Source of the DNA: Lacrimispora sphenoides
GTDB taxonomy: Bacteria; Bacillota; Clostridia; Lachnospirales; Lachnospiraceae
Assembly (NCBI RefSeq): GCF_900105215.1
Contig: NZ_FOIP01000001.1
Span: forward strand, 1-64,000
DNA: 64,000 nucleotides
Reading direction: 5' to 3'
Shown here: positions 7,225 through 15,257 of the stretch, in pieces
Layout of the letters: every line of letters starts with the position of its first letter
Position numbering within the stretch: the first letter of the stretch is position 1
The notes under the pieces: generated by a model
Told to the model about the DNA's origin: nothing
Database searches by the model: none
Seen by the model: the letters and a program-made list of their open reading frames with translations, nothing else
Position numbers and translations under genes: made by a program

Positions 7225-7923
7225 CTAATTCGCTTTATCCAAAACTCGATTGTAAGGAATTCCCACCCTATCATTTATAGTTTTTATGTAAAAATCCCCT
7301 GTTTGATTTTCTCTTATAAGAATAGTCCATACAACATTTAATACTGCCCCTTGTACATTTTCTGCTAATTGCGATTCAGTAATTCTGCTCGAAGAAGATG
7401 AACCATATCCATTATACATGTAGTAAAATGTTTCACTTTTATCAACAGCTTCTACTTGAAATGGAATTGTATAAGGCTCTGACTTTTGTATACTTATTCC
7501 ACCTGTAGGCAAGGAATAATATTCAACATTGAGACTGTCTTGCCTAATACCATTATATTTTGCATATTTAGACAGCAATGATATATCGCTATACACCTGA
7601 GATGTCATAACATCAATACCTTCTGGAACATCATCTATATAAAGAGACAATTTTATAGATGAAGATTGTGTAAACAACCAGTTTTTAGCCCTTGAAGTTT
7701 CAATTGAATATGTAGGTTTTAATTTCAAACTGATATCTTTAAATTCAATTGTATGGTTTGTTTCAAGGTCAGTCATTTCTTCTTCCCGACTTTCAATCGT
7801 CATATCTTTTCCGATTGTACCGATTGTTTCATTTTCCAACGTCACACCACTTTCTTCCAACGTACATCCTGTAATAGATAAAATGATTATCAAATTAAGT
7901 AGTATTGTAATTATTCTCTTCAT
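7225..7923 (-). CDS. Secreted lipoprotein of unknown function
   Basis: This 232-residue protein has a lipoprotein signal: a basic start, a hydrophobic run (about 3-18) and the lipobox ITGC with the lipidated Cys near 20. The mature part has an acidic linker then beta-rich sequence with a Ser run (SSSSSR). It is anchored outside the membrane. GAAAGGA precedes ATG 7923. No domain is recognised. It could be a surface-exclusion or cell-envelope accessory lipoprotein, but this is a guess from context. Confidence 0.6.
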   Translation of the reverse strand: MKRIITILLNLIIILSITGCTLEESGVTLENETIGTIGKDMTIESREEEMTDLETNHTIEFKDISLKLKPTYSIETSRAKNWLFTQSSSIKLSLYIDDVPEGIDVMTSQVYSDISLLSKYAKYNGIRQDSLNVEYYSLPTGGISIQKSEPYTIPFQVEAVDKSETFYYMYNGYGSSSSSRITESQLAENVQGAVLNVVWTILIRENQTGDFYIKTINDRVGIPYNRVLDKAN

Positions 7924-7942
7924 CTATAAATTTTCCTTTCAA

Positions 7943-8149
7943 TTAGCAAGTCTCATTTTTCTGTTTCAAAATAAAATTGCTTAGATCATCAGTTCCTCCA
8001 TACCAGTACAAGGATTCCACATGATCGACTTGCATTTCACTAAGTTCCATTTCACAGCCGCAATAGGCACAATGCCCATTATATTTTTCATAGACCTTTT
8101 TTCGTATCTTTTTAGGGATTGCTTTTCTCTTTACTTCTGTATTACCCAT
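7943..8149 (-). CDS. Truncated HNH endonuclease domain
   Basis: This 68-residue protein starts well (GGAAAGG before ATG 8149) and shows the first half of an HNH fold: CAYCGC, then MQVDHVESLYWYGGTDDLSNF with the conserved Asp-His. Full domains of this group continue with a second CxxC knuckle and an Asn/His helix; here the frame ends after SNFILKQKNETC. The second metal knuckle and the last H/N are missing, so it is probably inactive, a relic of a longer HNH gene. Confidence 0.6.
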   Translation of the reverse strand: MGNTEVKRKAIPKKIRKKVYEKYNGHCAYCGCEMELSEMQVDHVESLYWYGGTDDLSNFILKQKNETC

Positions 8150-8184
8150 GGTATCCTTTCCTCGATTCTCCGGAAAATCCTAAT

Positions 8185-8292
8185 TCAACACATTAGCTTT
8201 ATAAATTGCATCGGATCTTGTATGTGCTGATACATAAAAACCCACACTGACCATATAACACTTAAACCTAACACAATCAGAATTCGAATCAA
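8185..8292 (-). CDS. Possible 35-residue single-helix membrane peptide
   Basis: From a TTG at 8292, one base after the ParB stop codon, a 35-codon frame encodes a hydrophobic helix (IRILIVLGLSVIWSVWVFMY) and a short polar tail ending in TGA. The AATTAGGATTTT junction motif follows at once, as for other genes of this row. There is no clear ribosome site, so translation would depend on coupling to ParB. Uncertain. Confidence 0.35.
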   Translation of the reverse strand: MIRILIVLGLSVIWSVWVFMYQHIQDPMQFIKLMC

Positions 8293-8293
8293 C

Positions 8294-9736
8294 TCATGAT
8301 TCTATTAAGGCTAATAGCTTTTTCAGCTCCTTCATACTGAGTGTCATTTCAGAAACATGTTTAATATCTTCTACTTTAGCCAATACCTTATAGCTCTCAA
8401 TATTTGCGATTAGCTTACTACAAAGATTTCCCAGAAAAGAAAAGTTCATATCCAGTTGTGTCTGGATACGTAATAACTCCTCCAACTCCTCCATTTGCGC
8501 TGTATCCTGTTCCTGGTTCTCCAACTCCTGGATACGCTGCTTCGCCTCTTGTAATGCTCCCTGCGCTTCTTCTAGGCGGTTATTTGTATCTGTAATCATT
8601 CGGCTAGCACTATTCTTTTCTTCAGCAAGTTCATTTTGTAAACGTATAATTCGGTCAGCATTTTTTTCTTTCTCAGCTTTCGCTATCTCCTCCCGGATTT
8701 GTTTTTCCCGTTCTTTGGATTCCTCTAGGATTCTGTCAATATCATCATCTCGGTTCGCACGAAGGGTATCTAAATCTGATTCAATTTGGTCTTTTTCCTC
8801 TATTAACTGCCGCTTTTCTGTTTCAGCCTTCTCAGCACGTTCCATATACAATTTTACCTGTGCTGGGTCAGCATTTTTTTCTCTCTGCAGGAAATCCAGA
8901 AATAAAAGCTGTTCCTCCTCAGACATTTTTGCGATTGTCGGCACCTTATTAATACTTAGATTTCCATGTTCAAATTCTGCCTTCAGTGCTGGAATCAGTT
9001 CCTGAATCTGTTCATATTTTCGAATCTGCCGCTCTGTTATCCCTGTTGCCTCAGCAACCTGGGCCTGTGTCACTTTAGGGGGATTGCCTCCATACAATAG
9101 CAAGTTTTTTTCTTCCATCAGAGTACGTACTTTTTGTGTGTACTCGGCTCGTTGTTGCGGTGTAAAAGTACGGACATCAATATTTGCTGTATATTTTCTT
9201 AGATTGCTATCAATCTCATCTACTTTGGACAGCTCCGGCTCGTCTTGATATTTAGCTTTTTTTACATTTACAGGAAAACCATTGATATAAAATTCCTTAA
9301 TATACTCTACATAGGAAAGATACTCTACATCCTCTGAATCTTCATAGTCTTTAAAACGTTCATGTGCCAGATCAAAAGCGCGTAACCTTCTCTCTCCAGA
9401 TTCCAGAATATACTTATCTGTATCCTCATCATAAAATGCTACTAAATTATGTAATAAACCATCTTCCAAAAGCTTGGCTGATAGACTTTCAACTTCATCC
9501 ATATCAAAATCATTGTTTTTATTGAATACGATTTTCTCTCGTGGAATAAATTTGAAGTTAAATGCCTTATTGGACTGCTCCGATGAATCCACAGCCTTAA
9601 CCAGCTCATGTAAACCCGCCTGTGGCTGAAAACTATCCACATTTTCTTTGCTAGTCTCCATTTCTTTGCTCTGCACATCTGCTTTAGTGAATGCCGGATT
9701 TTTTCCATCAAGATTTAAATTATTAAATTTTCCCAT
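8294..9736 (-). CDS. parB: ParB-family partition protein with long coiled coil
   Basis: This 480-residue protein has a ParB/Spo0J nuclease-like domain at about 60-125 (with the ESGERRLRA CTP/arginine patch), a helix-turn-helix at about 220-250 (QAQVAEATGITERQIRKYEQ), a long charged coiled coil at about 300-425, and a C-terminal dimer region. It binds centromere sites and loads onto DNA to segregate the replicon, together with ParA just upstream. It is longer than chromosomal ParB (about 290), as in plasmid and phage versions. No chromosomal-type parS 16-mer was noticed nearby, so its binding site is unknown. Confidence 0.85.
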   Translation of the reverse strand: MGKFNNLNLDGKNPAFTKADVQSKEMETSKENVDSFQPQAGLHELVKAVDSSEQSNKAFNFKFIPREKIVFNKNNDFDMDEVESLSAKLLEDGLLHNLVAFYDEDTDKYILESGERRLRAFDLAHERFKDYEDSEDVEYLSYVEYIKEFYINGFPVNVKKAKYQDEPELSKVDEIDSNLRKYTANIDVRTFTPQQRAEYTQKVRTLMEEKNLLLYGGNPPKVTQAQVAEATGITERQIRKYEQIQELIPALKAEFEHGNLSINKVPTIAKMSEEEQLLFLDFLQREKNADPAQVKLYMERAEKAETEKRQLIEEKDQIESDLDTLRANRDDDIDRILEESKEREKQIREEIAKAEKEKNADRIIRLQNELAEEKNSASRMITDTNNRLEEAQGALQEAKQRIQELENQEQDTAQMEELEELLRIQTQLDMNFSFLGNLCSKLIANIESYKVLAKVEDIKHVSEMTLSMKELKKLLALIES

Positions 9737-9757
9737 TATTCATTTACCCTTTCATTA

Positions 9758-10642
9758 TTACGCACTTATGCTCATTATCAATTTTTCTTTTGCTTCATCT
9801 GGTAAAATGTCCATCTCCAGTAAAAGATTGCAATAATCAATCAGTGCATTGCTATCGTTACTCAATTGCAACATAGGGATATGCTTCTTTTGCATTTGTT
9901 CTATCTTTGTATCTCTTCTAATACAGGTATTGAAAAATTTATCTGCAATCTCATCTTTATATTCCTGAACACATTCCTTATATACATTGGTTCGACTATC
10001 AGCTTGTGTCAAAAATGCTCCCAGAAATTTAACATTATCCAAATCATACTCATCCTTGATCTGATTAAGTTTATCCAATATTTCCACTACACCTTTTTTT
10101 GAATAATCTTCCGATCGGACAGGAGTTATTATATAATCACTTGCCACAATACTGTTTAGTGTGAAAAAATTCATACTTGGAGAATTGTCGATGAGGACAA
10201 AATCGTAATCCTCTTTTACTGCTTTAATAGCCTTACTGAGAATAAATGGGCTTTTATAGCAGTCTTCCAAATTCTTTTCTATATTATTAAAGCGGTTACT
10301 TGACGGAATAATATCAACGCCTAAAATATTGGTATGTTTAATTAGTCTAGTAATTTCTGTTTTTTCTTTTAATCGATCAACAAACACCTCAAAGATGTTT
10401 TCCTGTTCTGGTGCTGTCCTTCCTGATACACTACTAAGAGATTCCTTTACATAAGAATGTAATGTTAGAGAAACATTACTCTGACCGTCAAGATCAAGAA
10501 CTAATACCCGGAATCCCAGATAAGCTAATAATTCTGCCAAAATTAAGGTTGTTGCTGTTTTCCCTACCCCACCTTTATTATTGATAATGCTGATAACATT
10601 GAAAATCCCTGCTTTGATAGTATTTTTAATATTGTTACACAT
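9758..10642 (-). CDS. parA: ParA-family partition ATPase
   Basis: The deviant Walker A motif NNKGGVGKT (about residues 21-29), LVLDLDGQSNVS (Walker A') and FVLIDNSPS (Walker B) identify a ParA ATPase of about 294 residues, which with ParB positions plasmid copies over the nucleoid. Several in-frame starts exist. ATG 10642 is chosen because GGAGGAGG lies nine bases before it, inside the end of the AbrB gene; the ATG at 10651 touches that site. The start and the AbrB stop lie within a few bases of each other, so translation is probably coupled. Confidence 0.88.
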   Translation of the reverse strand: MCNNIKNTIKAGIFNVISIINNKGGVGKTATTLILAELLAYLGFRVLVLDLDGQSNVSLTLHSYVKESLSSVSGRTAPEQENIFEVFVDRLKEKTEITRLIKHTNILGVDIIPSSNRFNNIEKNLEDCYKSPFILSKAIKAVKEDYDFVLIDNSPSMNFFTLNSIVASDYIITPVRSEDYSKKGVVEILDKLNQIKDEYDLDNVKFLGAFLTQADSRTNVYKECVQEYKDEIADKFFNTCIRRDTKIEQMQKKHIPMLQLSNDSNALIDYCNLLLEMDILPDEAKEKLIMSISA

Positions 10643-10643
10643 A

Positions 10644-10937
10644 TTAGACATCCTCCTCCACTTTTTCACTCCAAATGATTTTATTACCACAATTCCCACA
10701 GCAAGAACTGTTAAATCGCTCCATTAATTCATTACCACAATAAGGGCAAATTCCTTGTCTTTCCTTTGCTATTTTCCTTACTTTATTTACGGCTTGTACG
10801 ATATTATCAGAACACTTTAAAATCAGCTCTGTTCCATTTACACGAAATTCACATGCCGTTCCTATAGACATTTTCAACTTACGTCTAATCTCAATCGGAA
10901 TCACAATTCTTCCTAATCGATCAATCTTTCTTACCAT
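10644..10937 (-). CDS. AbrB/SpoVT-type regulator fused to zinc ribbon
   Basis: This 97-residue protein has an N-terminal swapped-hairpin AbrB domain (residues 1-45: RKIDRLGRIVIPIEIRRKL) and a C-terminal zinc ribbon (CPYCGNE near 64, CCGNCGNK near 80). The AbrB domain binds DNA as a dimer. As first gene of the AbrB-ParA-ParB row it is a good candidate to autoregulate the partition operon. The ribosome site GAGGGGACAT lies close to ATG 10937. Confidence 0.8.
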   Translation of the reverse strand: MVRKIDRLGRIVIPIEIRRKLKMSIGTACEFRVNGTELILKCSDNIVQAVNKVRKIAKERQGICPYCGNELMERFNSSCCGNCGNKIIWSEKVEEDV

Positions 10938-11017
10938 ATGTCCCCTCTCCTCTCAGATTTAATGCTTTCTTTCATACCTATTCCTTTCTTAAAAATCCTA
11001 ACATTCATCCACAGTTA

Positions 11018-11218
11018 CTATAATCTCTCATGTAAATAAGTAACAATATCCTCAATATTTCTTTCCAGCTCTCGTAACTGCAAAGAAGTATCTTCAATCT
11101 GGTTTTCTCCGGATTCCTCATCCTCATATCGTTCCCGCTGAAATAGTTTACGTTTATTTTCCAGATCTTCTAGCTCATTCAGCAATCGAATTCTTTTTTT
11201 TCGATGAACTTTGATCAT
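11018..11218 (-). CDS. Small charged coiled-coil protein
   Basis: A 66-residue reading from ATG 11218 is preferred over the frame extending to 11302 because AGGGAG sits six bases before it and a plus-strand promoter overlaps the longer version. The product is a Lys/Arg- and Glu-rich helix (KKRIRLLNELEDLENKRKLF), probably a coiled coil. The family is not recognised. It is the outermost gene of the element on the lysS side. Confidence 0.5.
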   Translation of the reverse strand: MIKVHRKKRIRLLNELEDLENKRKLFQRERYEDEESGENQIEDTSLQLRELERNIEDIVTYLHERL

Positions 11219-11281
11219 AGTGCACTCCCTTCTTATCAAAATTAATATAGATGAAATGCCATCCGTTTCTAAAATGAGTTC

Positions 11282-11310
11282 TTGAATTTTAGACAAAAAC
11301 ATGATATACT
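11282..11310 (+). promoter_or_regulatory. Sigma-A promoter of candidate small RNA
   Basis: TTGAAT (11282-11287) and TATACT (11305-11310) are separated by exactly 17 bp. It points away from the element's genes, toward lysS, and no ORF follows. Confidence 0.6.
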
Positions 11311-11316
11311 TTTTTG

Positions 11317-11413
11317 CATTAGGGCAAAGTGATTCATGTGACCAATGTCACGACGATGGATTCATTGAAGTTTTGTCCTTTAAGGAAGTCTCTTGGCGGG
11401 GGCTTCTTTTTTT
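11317..11413 (+). ncRNA. Candidate ~97-nt small RNA of the mobile element
   Basis: A plus-strand transcript would start near 11317 and end at a terminator stem (GAAGTC/GGCTTC, 11385-11406) with seven Ts. Inside are the hairpin GTGAC-CAAT-GTCAC and a closing pair AGGGCAAA with TTTTGTCCT. No start codon with a ribosome site is present. It does not match a riboswitch class that I know, and no gene follows for it to control in cis. Confidence 0.5.
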
Positions 11414-11466
11414 GCTATTTTAAGTTCATCCATTTTCGTTCACTTCCCTGTTCTCAAATTGAAAAC

Positions 11467-11499
11467 AAAAAAAGGACACTTCCTTTTAAGGAAATGTCC
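11467..11499 (-). terminator. Intrinsic terminator downstream of lysS
   Basis: GGACA-TTCCTT pairs with AAGGAA-TGTCC (one mismatch, 11474-11499), followed on the minus strand by seven Ts. It would end lysS read-through before the element's genes. Confidence 0.75.
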
Positions 11500-11599
11500 A
11501 AATAACAAGCAATTCTGCTATATTATATTGTATGAATCAATTACTGATATTTTTTACATAAACGTGTAGAGCTTTATTCCGGCTTATATCAAATTAACT

Positions 11600-11620
11600 A
11601 TTTGATGTATATTTGATGTA
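11600..11620. repeat. Tandem ATTTGATGTA repeat near probable attachment site
   Basis: ATTTGATGTA occurs at 11600-11609 and 11611-11620, between the element's last gene and the 3' end of lysS. Paired decamers like this resemble arm-type integrase sites at element ends. The other end is outside the window, so the att core cannot be defined. Apart from this, 11500-11674 holds nothing recognisable. Confidence 0.35.
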
Positions 11621-11674
11621 AACTCTCTATTTTTCAAGAAAAAACCTTTGTAGACTATTGATTTTATTAGGTTT

Positions 11675-13180
11675 TTACTTGTCGAGACTCTTCATCGTCG
11701 GGAACAACAACACATCCCTGATCGCATAAGAATCCGTAAGCAGCATAACAAACCGGTCAATACCGATACCAATACCGCCAGTAGGAGGCATACCGATCAT
11801 GAGTGCATTTACAAAATCATCATCCATGGAATTCGCTTCATCGTCTCCAGCTGCAAGAAGTGCTTCCTGAGCCTTAAAGCGCTCGATCTGATCCAGAGGA
11901 TCATTTAACTCAGAGTAAGCATTTGCCATCTCACGCTTTGTAATGAACAGCTCAAAACGCTCCGTATAATCTGGATCATCAGGCTTTTTCTTGGTAAGAG
12001 GAGAAATCTCTACCGGATGGTCCATAATAAAGGTCGGCTGTACCAGATGCTCTTCAACAAATTCCTCAAAAAGCATGCTTAAAATGTCGCCCTTCTTATG
12101 ATGTGCCCCATACTCCACATGATACTGGTCTGCGAGAGCCTTAGCTTCTTCATCCGTATGAATGGTGGTAAAATCAATATCCTTATATTTCTTTAAAGCA
12201 TCTACCATGGTAATGCGTTCAAATGGCTTTGATAAGTCAATTTCCACACCATCATAGTTCACCACAGCCGTTCCAAGGACCTTAAGGGCAACTGACCGGA
12301 ATAAATCCTCTACCAGATCCATCATGCCGTGGTAATCGGTATAAGCCTGATATAATTCCATTAAAGTAAACTCTGGGTTATGACGGGTATCCACGCCTTC
12401 ATTACGGAAAACGCGTCCGATTTCATAAACTCTTTCCAGACCGCCTACAATCAGTCTCTTTAAGTAAAGTTCCAAAGAAATACGCAGCTTCACATCTTCA
12501 TCAAGAGCATTGTAGTGAGTTTCAAATGGTCTTGCCGCAGCGCCGCCTGCATTAGCAACCAGCATAGGTGTCTCCACCTCCATAAAGCCCTGGGCATCCA
12601 GATGGTCACGGATGGACTTGATGATCTGGGAACGTTTTACAAACGTATCCCTTACTTCAGGGTTCATGATCAGATCCACATATCTCTGTCTATATCGAAT
12701 GTCCGTATTGGTCAGGCCGTGGAACTTCTCCGGAAGAATCTGAAGGCTCTTGGTAAGCAGGAGAACGCTCTCAGCATGGATGGAAACTTCTCCCGTCTTT
12801 GTTGTAAAAGCAGTTCCCTTAATGCCTACGATATCACCGATATCCAGCTTCTTGAATTCCTTGTATTCCTCTTCTCCGATACTGTCTCTGGCCACATAGG
12901 ACTGAATATTGCCCTTTAAATCCTGTACATTACAGAAGGAAGCTTTCCCCATCACGCGCTTTGACATAAGACGTCCTGCGATGGATACTTCCTTACCTTC
13001 CCATTCTTCATAATGCTCTTTGATTTCACCGCTGTGTACGTTAACATCGTACTTTGTAACTTTAAACGGATCCTTTCCCGATTCCTGAAGCTCTGCCAGC
13101 TTTTCCCGGCGGACCTTCAGCAAATGGTTTAAGTCCTCTTCTTTCACCTGATTCTGGTTTTGATTCTGCTGTTCTGCCAC
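11675..13180 (-). CDS. lysS: Lysyl-tRNA synthetase, class II
   Basis: This 501-residue enzyme charges tRNA-Lys in the cytoplasm. It has an N-terminal OB-fold anticodon domain at about 60-160 ([21 protein letters not shown]), class II motif 2 ([17 protein letters not shown] near 262) and motif 3 ([13 protein letters not shown] near 474). The start is GTG 13180, with AAAGGAG nine bases upstream. It follows greA by about 70 bases and probably shares its promoter, with the terminator at 11467-11499 ending the transcript. Length is normal for the family. Confidence 0.95.
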   Translation of the reverse strand: MAEQQNQNQNQVKEEDLNHLLKVRREKLAELQESGKDPFKVTKYDVNVHSGEIKEHYEEWEGKEVSIAGRLMSKRVMGKASFCNVQDLKGNIQSYVARDSIGEEEYKEFKKLDIGDIVGIKGTAFTTKTGEVSIHAESVLLLTKSLQILPEKFHGLTNTDIRYRQRYVDLIMNPEVRDTFVKRSQIIKSIRDHLDAQGFMEVETPMLVANAGGAAARPFETHYNALDEDVKLRISLELYLKRLIVGGLERVYEIGRVFRNEGVDTRHNPEFTLMELYQAYTDYHGMMDLVEDLFRSVALKVLGTAVVNYDGVEIDLSKPFERITMVDALKKYKDIDFTTIHTDEEAKALADQYHVEYGAHHKKGDILSMLFEEFVEEHLVQPTFIMDHPVEISPLTKKKPDDPDYTERFELFITKREMANAYSELNDPLDQIERFKAQEALLAAGDDEANSMDDDFVNALMIGMPPTGGIGIGIDRFVMLLTDSYAIRDVLLFPTMKSLDK

Positions 13181-13252
13181 CTGTTTGCACTCCTTTGTGA
13201 ACTATGTTAAGGAAGTTCGATTCGCCAGACGGCTCATCGAACCGCTATTTTT

Positions 13253-13735
13253 CTATGACACTCTCTGGATTTCCAGAACTTTATACTGGATCACGCCGGA
13301 CTGTGTCTCTACGTCTACCACATCTCCAACTTTCCTGCCCATCAGTGCATGACCAACCGGGGATTCGTTGGAAATTTTATTCTGAAGGCTGTTTGCCTCT
13401 GTGGAACCCACGATTTTGAATTCCATTTCTTCGTCTTCATCAACATCGTAGACTTTTACCTTGCAGCCAATATTAATCTTATCTAAATCAATCTCATCCT
13501 CAACCACTACCTCTGCATTTTTAAGGAGCTTCTCCAGCTCTTCAATACGCATCTCAATGTCTCTCTGCTCATCCTTAGCGGCATCATACTCAGCGTTCTC
13601 GGATAAGTCACCTTGCTCCCTGGCTTCCTTGATCTTCTGGGCGACCTCTTGTCTTTTGACTACCTTTAAATTATGAAGCTCATCCTCGTATCTTTTAAGG
13701 CCTTCGTAGGTTAAAATATTTTTCTTGTCTACCAT
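13253..13735 (-). CDS. greA: Transcription elongation factor GreA
   Basis: This 160-residue protein rescues backtracked RNA polymerase by stimulating transcript cleavage. The N-terminal antiparallel coiled coil (about 10-75, with the tip [13 protein letters not shown]) and the C-terminal FKBP-like domain ([17 protein letters not shown]) are both complete. AGGAGG precedes ATG 13735, and a near-consensus promoter lies just upstream. The pairing greA-lysS is common in Firmicutes. Confidence 0.95.
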   Translation of the reverse strand: MVDKKNILTYEGLKRYEDELHNLKVVKRQEVAQKIKEAREQGDLSENAEYDAAKDEQRDIEMRIEELEKLLKNAEVVVEDEIDLDKINIGCKVKVYDVDEDEEMEFKIVGSTEANSLQNKISNESPVGHALMGRKVGDVVDVETQSGVIQYKVLEIQRVS

Positions 13736-13783
13736 GGTTTTTGATTCCTCCTGGTTTCATACTCGCTCATTCGCATTCCAAAT

Positions 13784-13812
13784 ATTATAGCGTAAACATC
13801 TAAAAATGTCAA
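13784..13812 (-). promoter_or_regulatory. Consensus sigma-A promoter of greA-lysS
   Basis: On the minus strand TTGACA (13807-13812) and TATAAT (13784-13789) are 17 bp apart, a full match to consensus. Confidence 0.85.
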
Positions 13813-13832
13813 GAATGTAACTATTCCTTATT

Positions 13833-14813
13833 CTATTTCTCTGATCGGAATTTTCCGATCCTATCTTCCGCAAAATGCCTTAATTCGTCCATGGTTCCCA
13901 CCTGGTTGATATCATTTCTAAGCTTTGCAGAATGAGGAAGTCCGGCTGTATACCACGCCATATGCCCGCGCATTTCACGCATGGCCACCGCTTCCCCTTT
14001 GTGCTCCATCTCCAGGGCACCATGGCGGATGATCATATTAGAAATCTCTTCTCTGGTGGGTGCTGGAAGCAGCTCTCCTGTTTCCAGATAATGAAGGGTC
14101 CTTTTAAAGATCCAGGGATTTCCCTTAGCTCCTCTGGCGATCATCACCCCGTCACAGCCGGTTTCCTCCAGAAGAGCCTTTGCATCCTCCGGCTTAAATA
14201 CGTCGCCGTTTCCAATGACCGGAATTGAGACAGCTTCCTTTACCTTCCTTATAATATCCCAGTCCGCTGTTCCTGAATAATATTGCTCCCTGGTCCTGCC
14301 ATGAACAGCAACTGCCGCCACTCCGCAGCTTTCCGCCATTTTGGCAAATTCCACGGCATTGCAGTCCTCATCTGTAAAGCCTTTTCTGAATTTTACGGTC
14401 ACAGGCTTTTTAATGGTCTTTACCATAGCGGTTAAAATACGCTCTGCAAGCCTGATATCTTTCATTAGCGCCGACCCCTCGCCGTTATTAACGATCTTCG
14501 GCATGGGACATCCCATGTTCACATCAATGAATGCATAGGGCCCTTCTTCCACTTTAGCAGCAATATCCGCCATGATATCCGGATCAGAACCAAAAAGCTG
14601 GAGGCTGACAGGACCTTCCCCATCGGCCACCTTTAGCAGCTCATTTGTATTTTTGTTTTTATATAAAATTGCCTTAGCGCTGACCATCTCCGTTACTGCC
14701 ATACCGCAGCCCTGCTCCCTGCAGAGAAAACGAAATGGCAGGTCCGTAACTCCTGCCATAGGTGCCAGTATCAGGTTGTTGTCCAACGTCAAATTTCCAA
14801 TTCTGAGCTTCAC
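13833..14813 (-). CDS. dusB: tRNA-dihydrouridine synthase (DusB type)
   Basis: This 326-residue flavoenzyme reduces uridines in the D-loop of tRNA. Motifs seen are LAPMAGVTDLPFR (FMN-binding start, about 16-28), NMGCPMPKIVNNGEGSALM with the catalytic Cys near 101, and VAVHGRTREQYYSG and GNGDVF later in the barrel. Its ATG (14811-14813) overlaps the stop of the upstream gene by four bases, so translation is coupled. DusB beside lysS is a common Firmicute order. Confidence 0.93.
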   Translation of the reverse strand: MKLRIGNLTLDNNLILAPMAGVTDLPFRFLCREQGCGMAVTEMVSAKAILYKNKNTNELLKVADGEGPVSLQLFGSDPDIMADIAAKVEEGPYAFIDVNMGCPMPKIVNNGEGSALMKDIRLAERILTAMVKTIKKPVTVKFRKGFTDEDCNAVEFAKMAESCGVAAVAVHGRTREQYYSGTADWDIIRKVKEAVSIPVIGNGDVFKPEDAKALLEETGCDGVMIARGAKGNPWIFKRTLHYLETGELLPAPTREEISNMIIRHGALEMEHKGEAVAMREMRGHMAWYTAGLPHSAKLRNDINQVGTMDELRHFAEDRIGKFRSEK

Positions 14814-15202
14814 GTATCTATTTCTCCGCCTTCCAATTCTTCTCCCAGATAAAACACCCGGTAATACATTTCCAAAGATTCCAGAAGTTCTCTTTTCTCT
14901 TTCCGGTACTGCTTGATCTTCAGCACGCTTCCGATCTCATCAAACAGATAATCCCCCTCCTCTGCTGTTACCTTAAATTCCAGGGTGCCATCCTCATCGT
15001 ATTCCATGATAAGGATTCCTCCTACATCTTCGGTATAAAGCACGCACATAATTTGAAGATCCTGCTTGATGCTTTCGGGGAGGCTCATAAACTGCTGGTT
15101 AAAATAATATTTCTGCTCATAGGAATTGGCGCCGCAAAGCACCACATTATCTCCATCATGCTCCATCGTTTCTGCCACCGCTCTTTCCTTATTAATGCGC
15201 AT
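14810..15202 (-). CDS. Conserved hypothetical protein (DUF6145-like)
   Basis: This protein of about 130 residues has the conserved-looking segment VVLCGANSYEQKYYFN near 22, followed by an alpha/beta body and a helical acidic tail. I recall similar proteins beside dusB in Lachnospiraceae but no function is known. Starts are poor: a TTG at 15208 and an ATG at 15202. The ATG is chosen because the promoter's predicted start site leaves almost no leader for the TTG. It is the first gene of the dusB transcript. Confidence 0.6.
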   Translation of the reverse strand: MRINKERAVAETMEHDGDNVVLCGANSYEQKYYFNQQFMSLPESIKQDLQIMCVLYTEDVGGILIMEYDEDGTLEFKVTAEEGDYLFDEIGSVLKIKQYRKEKRELLESLEMYYRVFYLGEELEGGEIDT

Positions 15203-15224
15203 TTCCAATATTTACTGAGATTAT

Positions 15225-15253
15225 ATTTTAGCATACACGGAAAGAAATGACAA
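15225..15253 (-). promoter_or_regulatory. Promoter of the DUF6145-like-dusB transcript
   Basis: On the minus strand TTGTCA (15248-15253) and TAAAAT (15225-15230) lie 17 bp apart. Confidence 0.55.
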
Positions 15254-15257
15254 TAGG

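Larger units (their letters stand above)
3654..8184. repeat. Recurring gene-junction motif AATCCTAAT (minus: ATTAGGATT)
   Basis: The plus-strand nonamer AATCCTAAT occurs at gene junctions around 4115, 4320, 4569, 4762, 4965, 6191 and 8178, always in one orientation. Close variants lie near 3655, 3662, 5895, 7223 and 10994. On the coding strand its TAG is usually the stop codon of the upstream gene, and a GGAGG ribosome site follows within about 10-20 bases. Confidence 0.65.

Noticed and set aside
8186..8260. 24-residue frame reading SVGFYVSA, like part of the YopX protein
   Set aside because: The match to NVGFYVEA is only a few residues; the overlapping hydrophobic frame coupled to ParB seems more gene-like.
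8294..11300. A parS site of the chromosomal type
   Set aside because: No TGTTTCACGTGAAACA-like 16-mer was noticed by eye near parAB; a plasmid-specific site may exist but cannot be named.
11317..11413. Possible c-di-GMP or other known riboswitch (contains GGGCAAA)
   Set aside because: The other conserved elements of the GEMM fold are missing, and no gene follows the terminator.
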